Shown in pieces: positions 1 through 9,848 of a stretch of 64,000 bases of DNA; within the stretch, counting starts at the first letter, position 1, and each line of letters starts with the position of its first letter. The notes under the pieces were generated by a model that worked only from the letters and a program-made list of their open reading frames with translations, had not been told where the DNA came from and did not search any database. Source of the stretch: Candidatus Vondammii sp. HM_W22 (GTDB taxonomy: Bacteria > Pseudomonadota > Gammaproteobacteria > Chromatiales > Chromatiaceae); assembly GCF_022530855.2 (NCBI RefSeq), contig NZ_CP099567.1, forward strand, positions 2,542,001 to 2,606,000, written 5' to 3'. Position numbers and translations under genes: made by a program.

Positions 1-1163
1 ACCAGCAAACCATCCAGCAAGTGTAACCGCTCATTCACCTTGCCAAGGCGATAATCCAATCGGCGGCGTACTGTCTCAAAACGAAACTCCAGCCACTCCT
101 TGAGCATATCCCGCAGATTTTTTACCTGGGGGCGACCGTTCAGGCCGATCACGTTCATATTCACCCGATAAGTGCGCTCCAGGTCGGTGGAGGCAAATAG
201 GTGTGACATCAAACGTTCCACATCCACACGGTTGGAGCGCGGGACAATCACCAGACGGGTTGGGTTTTCATGGTCCGACTCATCGCGCAGATCTTCAACC
301 ATGGGCAGTTTTTTCGCCTGCATCTGGTAGGCAATCTGCTCCAGTATCTTGTCACCTGACACCTGATGAGGCAGTGCCGTGATCACTATATCTCCCTGTT
401 CACGCTCATATCGCGCACGCATACGGATGCTGCCAGTACCGGTACGGTAGGTTTTCTCCAGCTCACGACGGGGAGTGATAATCTCCGCATCAGTCGGGTA
501 ATCCGGCCCCTGGATATGCTCACACAGCTCTTCCAGAGTTGAATTGGGGCTCTCCAGTAGGCGGATACAGGCACTGGCCACCTCCCGCAGATTGTGCGGC
601 GGAACATCCGTGGCCATACCCACAGCAATACCTGTCGTTCCGTTCAGCAGCAGGTTAGGCAGGCGGGCGGGCAACACTACCGGCTCTTTCATGGTGCCGT
701 CAAAATTAGGCACCCAATCGACGGTTCCATGGCCCAACTCGGACAGCAGCACCTGAGTATAGGGTCTCAGACGCGCCTCGGTATAACGCATGGCGGCAAA
801 AGATTTCGGATCGTCCGGCGATCCCCAGTTGCCCTGACCGTCTACCAACGGGTAACGATAGGAGAAGGGTTGGGCCATCAACACCATCGCTTCATAGCAG
901 GCTGAGTCACCGTGAGGATGGTATTTACCCAGCACATCACCCACCGTACGGGCAGACTTCTTGTGCTTGGAGGAAGCAGAAAGCCCCAACTCCGACATGG
1001 CATAAATAATACGCCGCTGTACCGGTTTCAGGCCGTCCCCGATATGGGGCAGGGCGCGATCGAGAATGACGTACATGGAGTAGTCCAGATATGCCTTCTC
1101 AGTAAACTGTTTCAGCGGCATCTGTTCGATGCCTTCCAGACTCAGATCGATTTGGCTTGCCAT
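1..1163 (-). CDS. parC: DNA topoisomerase IV subunit A (partial)
   Basis: ParC is the DNA-cutting subunit of topoisomerase IV, which unlinks daughter chromosomes together with ParE. Translating the minus strand from the ATG at 1163 gives about 387 codons that run off the left edge, so the C-terminal beta-propeller lies outside the window. The N-terminal winged-helix region is intact: the quinolone-pocket segment [17 protein letters not shown] has the wild-type Ser and Glu, and the catalytic Tyr sits in AAMRYTE. Further on, GLNGRP and [13 protein letters not shown] match the ParC tower region. parE follows upstream on the same strand beyond one small gene, an arrangement common in Gammaproteobacteria. 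No frameshift is visible. Confidence 0.95.
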   Translation of the reverse strand, partial: MASQIDLSLEGIEQMPLKQFTEKAYLDYSMYVILDRALPHIGDGLKPVQRRIIYAMSELGLSASSKHKKSARTVGDVLGKYHPHGDSACYEAMVLMAQPFSYRYPLVDGQGNWGSPDDPKSFAAMRYTEARLRPYTQVLLSELGHGTVDWVPNFDGTMKEPVVLPARLPNLLLNGTTGIAVGMATDVPPHNLREVASACIRLLESPNSTLEELCEHIQGPDYPTDAEIITPRRELEKTYRTGTGSIRMRARYEREQGDIVITALPHQVSGDKILEQIAYQMQAKKLPMVEDLRDESDHENPTRLVIVPRSNRVDVERLMSHLFASTDLERTYRVNMNVIGLNGRPQVKNLRDMLKEWLEFRFETVRRRLDYRLGKVNERLHLLDGLL

Positions 1164-1270
1164 AAATGCCGGAACCCACACTTCCAGTTGAATAGTTGGA
1201 GGAAGATCATACGAAAACTGGCTTCACTTGTCACAGCAGGCTGAAAACAAGTGAGTCTTCGATCTCGCGA

Positions 1271-1302
1271 TGCATTTTGGGACGTCCCAGTCCCCAAAAT
1301 GC
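1271..1302. terminator. Strong hairpin between parC and the CNP1-like gene
   Basis: TGCATTTTGGG at 1271 pairs with CCCCAAAATGCA ending at 1302, and the loop itself contains the palindrome GGGACGTCCC. The stem is about 12 bp with one bulge. It lies upstream of parC and downstream of the 1381-1947 gene, both on the minus strand. It could stop transcription from that gene or be a dispersed repeat. No clear T-run follows on the minus strand, so a rho-independent terminator is not proven. Confidence 0.45.
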
Positions 1303-1380
1303 ACTCGATCTTCGACAACCTATTATTGCCCGGCCACCAGGGACTACCGGTCTTCGCTTCGCTCTCCATGGCCGGCAGCA

Positions 1381-1947
1381 TCAGTGAAAGCCTATTTCAC
1401 TCCGCTCAAACCGGCCATACTTGATCGCATCAATCATCTTTTCAGGGGTGCGATCAACCATCTTGTGGGCACAGAAGTAAAACTCCCAAAGATCCTTCCG
1501 GTAGCGGGTGTATAACGTATCCATAAGGGGTTTCCACTGCGGCTTACGCATGGAGCGAAAGACACCTTTGCCATTCCCATAGGCATAAACCTTGTACTCT
1601 TTGGCCGTGCAGCGCATCCCCTCATAGGCGACATTGTTGACCCCCGTTTTTGAACGAATGACCAACGTGTACCTGACTATCCCATCTGCCTTATTATAGC
1701 CAAGGGACTTGGTATCGATAAAATAACGAAACCTAGAACCCGGCAGATCAACATCGAACTCCAGCAGATCCTCATCCTCAGGGTAATCCGGCAGAGCAAT
1801 CGTCTCTTCAGCCCATACATGCTCTTCAATATTAGGGTTGAGCGACTGGTGGGGCTCTTCAAGGCCCGTCTTTGCCCCATATGCACTACCTGTTAAAACA
1901 ACAGATAGCATTGAAAATAGAAAATAACCGACTCTCATCTTTTGCAT
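1381..1947 (-). CDS. CNP1-like family secreted protein
   Basis: This 188-residue protein starts with a signal peptide (about residues 1-24, hydrophobic run FLFSMLSVVL, then AYG-A as a plausible cleavage site), so it is probably exported. The body resembles the CNP1-like family (PF08750): WAEE near residue 45, LPDYPEDEDLL near 53, then the family's DGIVRYTLVIRS and YEGMRC segments and a late FYFC. The family's function is unknown. Position between parE and parC on the same strand suggests co-transcription with parE. A second in-frame ATG at 1938 could be the true start. The assignment rests on motif spacing only. Confidence 0.75.
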   Translation of the reverse strand: MQKMRVGYFLFSMLSVVLTGSAYGAKTGLEEPHQSLNPNIEEHVWAEETIALPDYPEDEDLLEFDVDLPGSRFRYFIDTKSLGYNKADGIVRYTLVIRSKTGVNNVAYEGMRCTAKEYKVYAYGNGKGVFRSMRKPQWKPLMDTLYTRYRKDLWEFYFCAHKMVDRTPEKMIDAIKYGRFERSEIGFH

Positions 1948-2093
1948 CGTTTTAGTCTCAAATTCGAGATACCCATCCGTAAACTATCAAAAAGGAACAC
2001 GGAGGGCATAAAGAACCGCAAAACTCACTTCATAAATTCATCTCTTCTTGACAATTTCCGCGTTTATTTACACCAATGCCGTACGGAGACTGA

Positions 2094-3983
2094 CTATACC
2101 TCGGCCAAGTCACCCTTCTTCTGAAGCCAGCTCTTGCGATCCGATGCCCGTTTTTTGGCCAGCAGCATATCCACTGTACTGTCGGTGCCATCAGCGGCAT
2201 TCACCGTTAACTGCACAAGACGGCGGGTATCTGGATGGATAGTGGTCTCCCTCAGTTGCGAGGGATTCATTTCACCCAACCCTTTAAACCGTTGAACGTT
2301 GATTTTTCCCTTTATTTTTTCCGCTGCGATGCGATCGAGCACACCCTGTTTCTCCGCTTCGTCCAAGGCATAAAAAACCTGTTTCCCGGCATCGATACGG
2401 TAAAGTGGCGGCATCGCAACATAGACATGACCCTCCTGCACAAGTTTCCTGAAGTGGCGCAAAAAAAGCGCGCACAGCAGAGTGGCAATATGGGCACCAT
2501 CAGAATCAGCATCTGCCAGAATACAGACCTTGCCAAAGCGCAGCTTGCTCAGATCATCGATACCCGGCTCCACACCAATCGCCACAGAAATATCATGCAC
2601 CTCCTGGGATGCCAGCACCTCATTTGAATCAACCTCCCAGGTATTCAGAATCTTGCCCCGCAACGGCATAATTGCCTGAAATTCCCGGTCACGAGCCTGC
2701 TTGGCGGATCCCCCTGCCGAATCGCCCTCCACCAGAAAGAGTTCGCTACGCTGAGGATCAACCGCACTACAGTCCGCCAACTTACCCGGCAGTGCCGGTC
2801 CCTGAGTCACTTTTTTACGCTGTACTTTCCGCCCGGCACGCAGACGAGACTGGGCAGAGCTTATTGCCAGCTCAGCAATCTGCTCTCCCTCCTCCGTGTG
2901 CTGATTGAGCCAGAGACTTAAACAGTCCTTCACGACACCCGAGACAAAAGCAGCGCACTCTCTTGACGATAAACGCTCTTTTGTCTGCCCGGAAAACTGG
3001 GGCTCAATAAGCTTGACAGAGAGAATATAGCTGCAGCCGTTCCAAACATCGTCAGGAGTCAGCTTGACGCCTCTCGGAAGCAAGTTTCTAAACTCACAGA
3101 ACTCCCGCACCGCCTCAGTGAGGCCAGAGCGCAACCCATTGACATGGGTACCCCCCTGGATAGTGGGAATCAGGTTTACGTAGCTCTCTGTGACCGCTTC
3201 GCCACCCTCAGGCAACCAGACCACAGCCCAGTCCGCCACCTCTGTATTGCCTTTCATAGAGCCGATAAAAGGTTGAGACGGTAGAATTTCCGTCCCATGA
3301 AGCTCATCGACAAGATAATCTCTCAAGCCATCCTGGTAACACCATTGATATTTTTCACCGGCATTTTCATCCGTGAACAGCAATTTCAGCCCGGGACAGA
3401 GCACCGCCTTGGCCCGCAACACATGCAGCAACTGCCGCAAAGAGAATTTTGGGGAATCAAAATATTTGGGGTTAGGCCAGAAGCGAACCCGGGTTCCGGT
3501 ATTATTTCTGCCAACCGTCCCCACCTCTTCCAGATCTGAGACCTTGTAGCCATCGGCAAAAGCGATATTGTACTCAGCACCACCGCGCTTGACCCAAACT
3601 TCAAGGTGTTTGGAGAGCACGTTGACAACCGAAACACCGACGCCGTGGAGACCACCGGAAAATTGATAATTTTTATCCGAAAATTTGCCACCAGCATGCA
3701 GTTTGCTGAGGATAACCTCAACCCCTGGCAAACCCTCTTTTGGGTGCATATCCACCGGCATACCCCGCCCATCATCCTTCACTTGCAGTGACCCATCCTT
3801 GAACAACATCACCTCGATGGTCGTTGCATGACCGGCTATCGCCTCGTCTACACTATTGTCGATCACCTCCTGAGCCAGATGATTGGGCCGACTGGTATCA
3901 GTGTACATCCCCGGCCGCTTGCGCACCGGCTCCAGGCCACTGAGGACTTCAATATCGGAAGCATCGTAGGAGTTGTTGGTCAT
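2094..3983 (-). CDS. parE: DNA topoisomerase IV subunit B
   Basis: ParE is the ATPase subunit of topoisomerase IV. The ATG at 3983 gives 629 residues, the size of E. coli ParE; a longer frame from 4052 adds an unlikely leader. The GHKL ATPase site is visible in order: EVIDNSVDEA (Mg-binding Asn), DDGRGMPVD, and GLHGVGVSVVN. The TOPRIM domain follows with EGDSAGGSA and DADSDGAH, and the end LLAKKRASDRKSWLQ is typical of ParE rather than GyrB. The next gene on this strand is the CNP1-like gene, 146 bp away. The divergent xseB-ispA operon starts 255 bp upstream. The gene is intact. Confidence 0.96.
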   Translation of the reverse strand: MTNNSYDASDIEVLSGLEPVRKRPGMYTDTSRPNHLAQEVIDNSVDEAIAGHATTIEVMLFKDGSLQVKDDGRGMPVDMHPKEGLPGVEVILSKLHAGGKFSDKNYQFSGGLHGVGVSVVNVLSKHLEVWVKRGGAEYNIAFADGYKVSDLEEVGTVGRNNTGTRVRFWPNPKYFDSPKFSLRQLLHVLRAKAVLCPGLKLLFTDENAGEKYQWCYQDGLRDYLVDELHGTEILPSQPFIGSMKGNTEVADWAVVWLPEGGEAVTESYVNLIPTIQGGTHVNGLRSGLTEAVREFCEFRNLLPRGVKLTPDDVWNGCSYILSVKLIEPQFSGQTKERLSSRECAAFVSGVVKDCLSLWLNQHTEEGEQIAELAISSAQSRLRAGRKVQRKKVTQGPALPGKLADCSAVDPQRSELFLVEGDSAGGSAKQARDREFQAIMPLRGKILNTWEVDSNEVLASQEVHDISVAIGVEPGIDDLSKLRFGKVCILADADSDGAHIATLLCALFLRHFRKLVQEGHVYVAMPPLYRIDAGKQVFYALDEAEKQGVLDRIAAEKIKGKINVQRFKGLGEMNPSQLRETTIHPDTRRLVQLTVNAADGTDSTVDMLLAKKRASDRKSWLQKKGDLAEV

Positions 3984-4238
3984 CGTCAATAACAGCCTGA
4001 TGTCAAAGGAAAAAACAGGATATGTAACTATTCGTGGGTGCAAAGTGTACACGCCGCCCGGACTCCATGCCAGAAGTCGGCAATAGTGGTGAGAGTTTAT
4101 AATAAAACTCTCAATAAAATATCCACATTAGTGTGTGTGGATACCGCCCCCCGTAAGCAGATGAGATAAAGCATTGATTGACCCCCATCCAACGGCTGGG
4201 TAAGGTTTAACCTTCTATCGTTATCAGCGAGCTATGCC
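3984..4238. promoter_or_regulatory. Divergent intergenic region parE / xseB
   Basis: This 255-bp gap separates two divergently read operons and must hold both promoters. A hairpin, GAGAGTTT at 4091-4098 pairing with AAACTCTC at 4105-4112, sits in an AT-rich stretch. It has no obvious terminator role because transcription diverges here, so it may be an operator. No riboswitch or RNA gene was recognised. Confidence 0.4.
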
Positions 4239-4478
4239 GTGCCTAAAAAGGAACAAAATGCCCCTTCATTTGAAGAGGCCCTGACCGAACTTGAAACACT
4301 TGCAGAGACCCTGGAGCAAGGAGATCTCTCCTTGGAAGAGTCTCTGAAGTCCTTCGAACGCGGGGTAGAGCTGACCCGGACCTGCCAGCAGGCCCTTAAA
4401 GAGGCTGAACAGAAAATACAGGTGCTTTCAGATCGGCGGGTCAGTGCCGGATTGGAGCCACTCGACAGTGACAGCTGA
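4239..4478 (+). CDS. xseB: Exodeoxyribonuclease VII small subunit
   Basis: XseB is the small helical subunit of exonuclease VII, which degrades single-stranded DNA together with XseA. The protein has 79 residues, the usual size. The family signature is clear: [20 protein letters not shown] followed by [16 protein letters not shown] and [12 protein letters not shown]. The start is a GTG at 4239; an upstream ATG at 4234 is out of frame. The 3' end overlaps the GTG start of ispA, a coupling seen in many Gammaproteobacteria. dxs, often next in this operon, is not present downstream. The gene looks intact. Confidence 0.93.
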   Translation: MPKKEQNAPSFEEALTELETLAETLEQGDLSLEESLKSFERGVELTRTCQQALKEAEQKIQVLSDRRVSAGLEPLDSDS

Positions 4479-5370
4479 AGACACTCTGAAACCCTATCTT
4501 CAGAGCTGCCAGAAACGTGTCGAGCAGGCCCTGGAAAAGTGGCTGCCGGCTAGGAACATCCAGCCTACAACACTTCACGAAGCGATGCGCTATTCAACCC
4601 TCAACGGCGGAAAACGGGTCCGACCGGTACTGGTCTACGCAGCAGGCCAGGCTCTAAATGTACCTCCCGAAACCCTGGATGGCCCAGCCTGCGCAGTAGA
4701 GTTGATGCATGCCTACTCTCTGGTGCATGACGATTTACCCGCCATGGATAATGACGACCTTCGGCGGGGAAAACCTACCTGCCACAAAGCTTACGGGGAA
4801 GCTACCGCAATTCTTACCGGAGATGCCCTGCAGACCCTCGCGTTCAAGGTTCTATGTCTGGCTTCCACCCTTGATTGCACTGCAGAAACCCGACTAGAAA
4901 TGATCGAGACACTGGTTCTTGCCAGCGGTTCCCGTGGAATGGCGGGGGGGCAGGCAATGGATCTCGATGCCGTAGGGAGGCAGATTGATCTGACTCAGCT
5001 GGAAAACATGCATATTCACAAAACTGGCGCACTAATAAGAGCCAGCGTCAAATTGGCTATGCTGGCAGCCCCAACAGCAGATAAAAATCAGATTCGCAAC
5101 CTAGACCATTACGCTAAGTGCATCGGTCTGGCATTCCAGGTTCAGGACGATATTCTCGATATAGAGGGTAACACGGAAGCCCTTGGCAAAACCCAAGGGA
5201 AAGACCAGGCACAAGACAAATCCACCTACCCATCCCTGATGGGTCTGGAGGCCGCCAGGGAAATGGCGCAGCACCTTCATCACGAGGCCCTGAGAAGCCT
5301 GGACTCCCTGGATGTCCAAGCCGATCCACTGCGCTGGCTAGCTGACTATATAGTCAGGCGCTCTCACTGA
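4468..5370 (+). CDS. ispA: Farnesyl diphosphate synthase (geranyltranstransferase)
   Basis: IspA condenses IPP with DMAPP and then with GPP to make farnesyl diphosphate, the precursor of quinone side chains and undecaprenyl phosphate. A GTG start at 4468, overlapping xseB, gives 300 residues, matching E. coli IspA (299). The substrate-binding regions are present: [10 protein letters not shown] near residue 42, the first Asp-rich motif DDLPAMDND near residue 90, [10 protein letters not shown], and the second Asp-rich motif FQVQDDILD near residue 225. It probably shares an mRNA with xseB. An alternative GTG at 4444 is possible. No lesions are seen. Confidence 0.94.
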   Translation: MTAEDTLKPYLQSCQKRVEQALEKWLPARNIQPTTLHEAMRYSTLNGGKRVRPVLVYAAGQALNVPPETLDGPACAVELMHAYSLVHDDLPAMDNDDLRRGKPTCHKAYGEATAILTGDALQTLAFKVLCLASTLDCTAETRLEMIETLVLASGSRGMAGGQAMDLDAVGRQIDLTQLENMHIHKTGALIRASVKLAMLAAPTADKNQIRNLDHYAKCIGLAFQVQDDILDIEGNTEALGKTQGKDQAQDKSTYPSLMGLEAAREMAQHLHHEALRSLDSLDVQADPLRWLADYIVRRSH

Positions 5371-5397
5371 GATAGGGGTTCATTATCTGGAAAAAGA

Positions 5398-5416
5398 TGA
5401 CGCAACTCTTGCGTCA
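5398..5416 (+). terminator. Perfect hairpin after ispA
   Basis: TGACGCAA-CTC-TTGCGTCA forms a perfect 8-bp stem with a 3-nt loop, 27 bp after the ispA stop codon. A run of T does not follow directly, so it may work with Rho or simply protect the 3' end. It lies 183 bp before folE2, consistent with the end of the xseB-ispA unit. Confidence 0.55.
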
Positions 5417-5599
5417 GACAATATCAACCTTCACAATTATCGACTAGACTTATACAACCAAGTACAGGAAAATGCCGAAGAAAAACCCTGCAAACTTCAA
5501 GTTTTCAAGATCAGGCTTTTTGCTGTAGATTACGTGTTTAACAGTATCATTACTGCAGGCTATTCAGATAGCTCACAGTAGTACCCGAGGATTCAAAAA

Positions 5600-6400
5600 G
5601 TGACTACCACCTGTGATATCGCTGACGTTCAGAACAGCGAGGACACCCGGCAGATAGCCATTAATAAGGTCGGTATCAAAGATATCCGCCACCCGATACG
5701 GGTGAAAGACCGAAGCGATGGCGAGCAGCACACCATTGCCAGCTTTAACATGTATGTAAACCTGCCGCACAATTTCAAGGGCACGCACATGTCCCGTTTC
5801 GTGGAAATTCTAAACGCCCACGAAAGAGAGATCGGTGTCGCCTCGTTCAAAGAGATGCTGGCAGAAATGGCCGTTAAACTGGAAGCTAATTCCGGCCACA
5901 TAGAGATGAGCTTCCCCTATTTCATCAACAAAATTGCCCCAATCTCCAAAGTTCAAAGTCTGCTCGATTATGATGTCACCCTGATTGGCGAGATTCATCA
6001 GAACGTCGCCACCATGTTTGTTAAAGTGGTGGTACCCGTCACCAGCCTCTGTCCCTGTTCGAAAAAAATCTCAGACCGAGGCGCCCACAATCAACGCTCT
6101 CACGTAACTGTTCAGGCAAAAACCAATGGATTTGTATGGATCGAGGAGATCATCGATATTGTCGAAGAAGAGGCCTCCTGCGAACTCTATGGTCTGCTCA
6201 AGCGCCCTGACGAAAAATATGTGACCGAGTATGCCTACGACAACCCAAAATTTGTTGAGGATATGGTTCGCGATGTTGCCAGACGGCTAAATAATGACGA
6301 CCGCTTTACCGCCTATATCGTCGAATCGGAAAACTTCGAATCCATTCACAACCACTCAGCCTACGCACTGATCGAAAAAGATAAAGAGACTGACGACTAA
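5600..6400 (+). CDS. folE2: GTP cyclohydrolase FolE2 (type IB)
   Basis: FolE2 opens GTP to 7,8-dihydroneopterin triphosphate, the first step to folate and queuosine, and can replace zinc-dependent FolE1. The 266-residue frame begins at a GTG (5600). Family marks include [11 protein letters not shown] near the N-terminus, the catalytic cysteine in [18 protein letters not shown] near residue 150, and the C-terminal [16 protein letters not shown]. It stands alone: a hairpin separates it from ispA and a pseudogene follows. FolE2 is often induced under zinc limitation, but no Zur box was identified. The gene is intact. Confidence 0.95.
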   Translation: MTTTCDIADVQNSEDTRQIAINKVGIKDIRHPIRVKDRSDGEQHTIASFNMYVNLPHNFKGTHMSRFVEILNAHEREIGVASFKEMLAEMAVKLEANSGHIEMSFPYFINKIAPISKVQSLLDYDVTLIGEIHQNVATMFVKVVVPVTSLCPCSKKISDRGAHNQRSHVTVQAKTNGFVWIEEIIDIVEEEASCELYGLLKRPDEKYVTEYAYDNPKFVEDMVRDVARRLNNDDRFTAYIVESENFESIHNHSAYALIEKDKETDD

Positions 6401-6417
6401 CCTCTGGCTCAGGGCGG

Positions 6418-7193
6418 CTTGGTGCTTGCCCACGTAACAAGAATAGGGCAACGCACACGAATTGAGCTGCGTAACGGCCGCAGGTCACACCTTTTTAAGG
6501 GCAATGGGGCTGGTTGCTTGCCTATGGCACTCGTTATGTAGCAGACCAGTTTGAAGCACAGGTACCTCCTCCTGGCTCCTGCAATCTGGTAGCTGCCGGC
6601 GGAATTGCCGCCGAAGCAGTCTCAAAGCATGGTAGGATGAAAAGCACCACGAACGATCCCGCGGTTAGGCCAGCTTACCAGCGCCAAAGGTAATATTCTC
6701 AACCTATCAGATACACACTTCCGGTAATACAAAGTAACAGAAAACGCCTACCCACAATGGTTGTGCTGGGCACCTCATATGACCACCATGGCGGCCGATC
6801 TGATACATGACGCCGCCAGAATGGGGATGAAAGTCTGCACCGCAAAAATAACCGACACCAGATCAGGACCGGACGTCGGGAAAATGATCGATGCTGATGC
6901 ACACGAGATATTGGATTTTACCAACGAAAGATATGCCTCAACCTTCGGACTCAATCTGCAGCAACTACTGGACATCACTCATAATCTGATTGCCCGCATG
7001 GCGGCCAAAGAGACTGATCTGCTGATACTGGAAGATTGCCGATAGTCTGCAGCAGGAGACAGCAGCCATTCTCTCCTGCCAAAAATTCCGTAGTTCAGCC
7101 GATGCCTGCCTTCTGGCCTCCACCGATGCCATTGCCACCATCGGGCACCGTATATCAGCTGCAGGCACAATTGGATTGCCCCCCGAACACTAG
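6418..7193 (+). pseudogene. Decayed P-loop protein (DUF1611 / dethiobiotin synthetase-like)
   Basis: Several frames together read like one protein that no longer has an open frame. Early pieces read HVTRIGQRTRIELRNGRR, a middle piece reads MVVLGTS where a Walker A would begin, then the longest open part (6761-7045) contains ADLIHDAARMGMKVCTAKI and TFGLNLQQLLDITHN. After a frameshift near 7045 the translation continues with ETAAILSCQKF, ADACLLASTDAIATIGHR and stops at 7193. The nucleotide-binding loop is destroyed. The order of pieces suggests a DUF1611 or BioD-like NTPase, but this is recalled from family patterns and unverified. An IS3-family relic lies directly downstream. Confidence 0.4.
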
Positions 7194-7236
7194 ACCAGTG
7201 GTATGTTAGGTTTTCCTCTACCTGAGGAGGACCAGG

Positions 7237-7500
7237 ATGAAGAAGGGATATTTTTCGGATGAGCAGATCGTGGCTGTACTGCGCGATGCAGAGGCAACAA
7301 CGGCCGTGGCGGCAGCACGCAAACACGGCGTATCGGAGCAGTCGATCTACCGTTGGCGCAACAAGTATGCCGGGATGGAAGTTTCAGATGTGCGGGAGCT
7401 AAAGCGAGTCAAGGATGAGAACATGCGGCTCAAAAAGCTGCTAGCAGAACGTGACCTGGAAGTAGAGGTCATGAAGGATATACAAGCAAAAAAGTGGTGA
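7237..7500 (+). CDS. IS3-family transposase OrfA (truncated element)
   Basis: This 87-residue protein is an IS3-family OrfA: an N-terminal helix-turn-helix (FSDEQIVAVLRDAE, AAARKHGVSEQSIYRWRNKY) followed by a leucine-zipper-like tail, ending in AKKW. The A6G slippery run used for the -1 frameshift into OrfB is present just before the stop codon. OrfB is missing: after about 20 bases the sequence changes to the terminal repeat of an IS30-family element at 7523. It differs from the complete IS3 copy at 39918-41118. A Shine-Dalgarno AGGAGGACCAGG precedes the ATG. Confidence 0.8.
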   Translation: MKKGYFSDEQIVAVLRDAEATTAVAAARKHGVSEQSIYRWRNKYAGMEVSDVRELKRVKDENMRLKKLLAERDLEVEVMKDIQAKKW

Positions 7501-7581
7501 GCCCCCACGCAAAGCGCGCCATTGTAGATTCAATGGGTTGATGCAACACATTATACTCAATGATCAATTTATGGGGATTAT

Positions 7582-7716
7582 ATGATGGCAAGACTTGGCA
7601 GACCTGGACTCACAGATGATCAAAAACAAGAACTATGGTCACGTTGGCGGAAGGAAGAATCACTTAGTGATATAAGCCATGCCCTCGAAAAACAGCCTGC
7701 ATCAACTTTTGGTGTG
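7582..7716 (+). pseudogene. IS30-family transposase, N-terminal fragment
   Basis: The frame starts MMARLGRPGLTDDQKQ and continues through ELWSRWRKEESLSDISHALE and STFGV, the N-terminal helix-turn-helix of IS30-like transposases. Homology ends near 7716, where the sequence becomes the truncated 3' end of an IS5-family transposase read on the other strand. It is the 5' part of the same gene whose 3' part lies at 8760-9128. Confidence 0.7.
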
Positions 7717-8659
7717 CCAAGACCTCAGGTACGGTGTGACCATCAAATACATTCTTCTCAAAAGCCAGGGCACCAATCACAATGCCCGCGTCCCTTGTGG
7801 TGGTGATTGATGCCTTGGTGCCAAACTCATAACGCTGCTGGGCCTTGCCTTTGCTCATACAGTAAACATGAGGTTCATGTAGGCTGTACAACTTGTTTTT
7901 ATCAGCACGCTTCTGATTCAGCATGCGCTGGTACAGGGCGAACTTTTCTGCATAGAATTTCTGTTATTCTGCGGTCATCTTACGCTCTATTTCACGCAGT
8001 AATCGGCCGCTGATGGTCTTTAATCGCTTGACGGCCTTACGTGCCTTTTTACGATTCCTCGGATGTGTGGCAAATCGGGTGGGGAGCTTGAGAATTTTTA
8101 CTTCCTTCTCATGGCTTCGACTGAGCACGATACCTTCTGCTCGAGCCATTTTGAGTAACTGCCCGTGTATCTTTCGGTACTGCTTTGCATCAGTTGGAAA
8201 GGTAATGTTTTTCTCTTGTACGGTAGTGTCGATACACATTTCATCTTCGATCGCCTTTTCTTGATGTAAGGCGATAGAGGCAGCCAGGACCTTTTCAAAA
8301 CCTTCGTTGCCAATACGCTTTCTGAAGTAAGCCAGGTCGGAGGAGTCACAAGGAAGTTGCCATTGGAATTCGATCTCACCCGTAAAACTCTGGTAGCAGG
8401 GATTTTGTATCCAGCGTTGAATCAGAACCTCGTCACTGAGGTCTTCCAGATGCTTGAGTATCGAGAGGCCCACCATTAGGCGGATCGGTTTTGAGGGCTT
8501 TCCACGATGAGAATAAAGCGGGGAAAATTCAGCATCAAAATATGACCAGTCTATCTGTCTGGCCAATAGCAAAAGTGGATGCTTGGGGTTCAGCTGATCC
8601 AGTAAGTTCTGGTGCAGGAAACTTTGCTGGTTGGAATTGGCTATCTTGGGTTTGCTCAA
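7664..8659 (-). pseudogene. IS5-family transposase, nonsense-interrupted and truncated
   Basis: The minus-strand frame begins with MSKPKIANSNQQSF and reads a DUF772-type N-terminus (PIRLMVGLSILKHLEDLSDE, CDSSDLAYFRKRIG), then the first catalytic Asp region IDTTVQEKNITFPTD. It stops at a TAA (7964) after KMTAE, and the same frame resumes directly with QKFYAEKFALYQRM and runs to GTKASITTT and GHTVPEVLAHQ before homology is lost near 7716. A single nonsense codon therefore split the gene and its last third is missing. The element is inactive. Confidence 0.75.
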
Positions 8660-8759
8660 TTATCCACCTCTGTTTCGTCCAGTTTTTCTCTGCTTTTACC
8701 CCTTTCCGGACGTTTATTTTATCAAATATAGACGCTTATTTTATATAAATCATTGCGTT

Positions 8760-9128
8760 ATGAATATTTCAGGGTCGACTAATTCGGTTGTTTCCGCACT
8801 CACGAAACAGGTTAAAAAACTTCCAGACAAGCTGGTACAGTCATTAACTTGGGATAGGGGGATGGAGCTTGCCGGCCACAAGAAATTTACTATGACGATA
8901 GATGCAAAAGTCTACTTTTGTGACCCACAAAGTCTATGGTAAAGAGGGACCAATGAAAATACAAATCGGCTATTGAGGCAGTACTTTCCGAAGAAAACAG
9001 ACTTATCGATTTACTCTCAGGCACACTTAGATCGCGTGGCGAAAAAACTCAATCAACGACCGAGAAAAACATTGGACTTCGCTACTCCTGCAGATAAACT
9101 AAATGACGGTGTTGCATCGACCCCTTGA
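8760..9128 (+). pseudogene. IS30-family transposase, C-terminal fragment
   Basis: The frame reads ALTKQVKKLPDKLVQSLTWD then RGMELAGHKKF, KVYFCDPQS, an in-frame TAA where a Gln codon is expected, and then RGTNENTNRLLRQYFPKKTD and RPRKTLDFATPADKL. This is the IS30 catalytic core including the glutamate in TNENTN. It pairs with the N-terminal fragment at 7582. The stop codon plus the missing centre make the element dead. Confidence 0.75.
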
Positions 9129-9133
9129 ATCTA

Positions 9134-9213
9134 CACCTGTGGCCTTTGTGAATAGGGCCGCTTAGAATGAATTATCTCATCCAAGTCTTGGTATTAAGAT
9201 GGGGGGAAGGCCA
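9134..9213 (+). mobile_element. Solo right end of the IS3-family element
   Basis: About 77 bases here are identical to the right end of the complete IS3 element at 41038-41115: the OrfB end (PVAFVNRAA, TAG stop) and the terminal GGGGGGAAGG. The last bases read GGCCA instead of GGTCA. The rest of this copy has been lost; its left side now joins the IS30 terminal repeat. Its right side truncates the fetB-like gene. Confidence 0.8.
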
Positions 9214-9421
9214 AATGTAGAGCAGGTCTGCCTGGCTGAATAGCGTCTTCAGGACCATTCCCAGGAGCAGTAGCTGGATAACACTGCGTAGAGCGGCAAT
9301 CAGCAGGCGTTTCTCCACTCCCAGGAGATGAAGGCCAGCAGCAACACCAAAAGTGCAGCAACTGATAGGCCCAGAGCACTGAGTCGGATCAGTTCCATGA
9401 CTCTTGGCCTAGGTTGGATAT
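9214..9421 (-). pseudogene. ABC exporter permease relic (FetB/YbbM-like)
   Basis: Read on the minus strand, the sequence gives LGLSVAALLVLLLAFISWEW and then, after a frameshift, AALRSVIQLLLLGMVL and LFSQADLLYIW. These are the first two membrane helices of a FetB/YbbM-like permease. The remaining helices are missing because the IS3 relic starts at 9213. It follows the ATPase relic at 9426-9837, the usual fetA-fetB order. Confidence 0.55.
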
Positions 9422-9425
9422 CGGT

Positions 9426-9837
9426 TCATCCAGCAGCAGTACATTTAGGGTTTCCACTCAAAAGACGGGCGAGGGCGAGTCGTTGGCGTTCGCCGCTGGG
9501 AATTCGTAGTGTGTCCCACTCCATGGGCTCAGGAGGCAGTCCTAGGACGGTCAGCAGCTGGTCAGAGCTGACTGCCCACGATCTCTTTCCACCAGTGGCT
9601 CTCTGCGGGAAGCAAACAGCCCCACCGGTGCCAATCAGGTGCTGCAGTGTTCGACTAGGCACTGTTATCCAGAATCACTTCGCCGGTGTGTTGGTCAAGA
9701 TCTGCAATGGCCCTTAACCAACAGGGTTTTTCCGCAGTCGGAAGGGCCTGCCAAGCTGATGCATTCTCTTGGTGGCAGTTGCATGTGGATCAGCTTGAGG
9801 CCGTGATTCTCAAATTGCCAGAATATCAATCCTGACA
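9426..9837 (-). pseudogene. ABC transporter ATPase relic (FetA/YbbL-like)
   Basis: From the ATG at 9837 the frame reads a degraded Walker A (GPSDCGKTLLVKG, with Asp where Gly is expected). After frameshifts a second frame carries the signature region PSGERQRLALARLLSGNP and then loses the Walker B Asp. The length and layout match the small FetA/YbbL ATPases that pair with FetB in iron-related export. The gene sits 12 bp after trmB, so it was probably co-transcribed with it. It cannot make a working protein. Confidence 0.6.
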
Positions 9838-9848
9838 TAAGAGTGCCA

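Larger units (their letters stand above)
7523..9135. mobile_element. IS30-family element, internally deleted and carrying an IS5-family insertion
   Basis: The left end TGTAGATTCAATGGGTTGAT at 7523 and the right end at 9111-9135 (reverse complement TGTAGATTCAAGGGGTCGAT) are matching terminal inverted repeats. Between them lie an IS30 N-terminal fragment, an IS5-family transposase relic in the opposite orientation, and an IS30 C-terminal fragment. The central part of the IS30 transposase is gone, so this is more than a simple insertion. The left outer flank is an IS3-type OrfA, and the right outer flank is the end of a different IS3 element. Confidence 0.75.

Noticed and set aside
9134-9213. 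IS3 end at 9134 as the partner of the OrfA at 7237
   Set aside because: The end is identical to the IS3 at 41 kb, whose OrfA differs clearly from that at 7237, so they belong to different elements.
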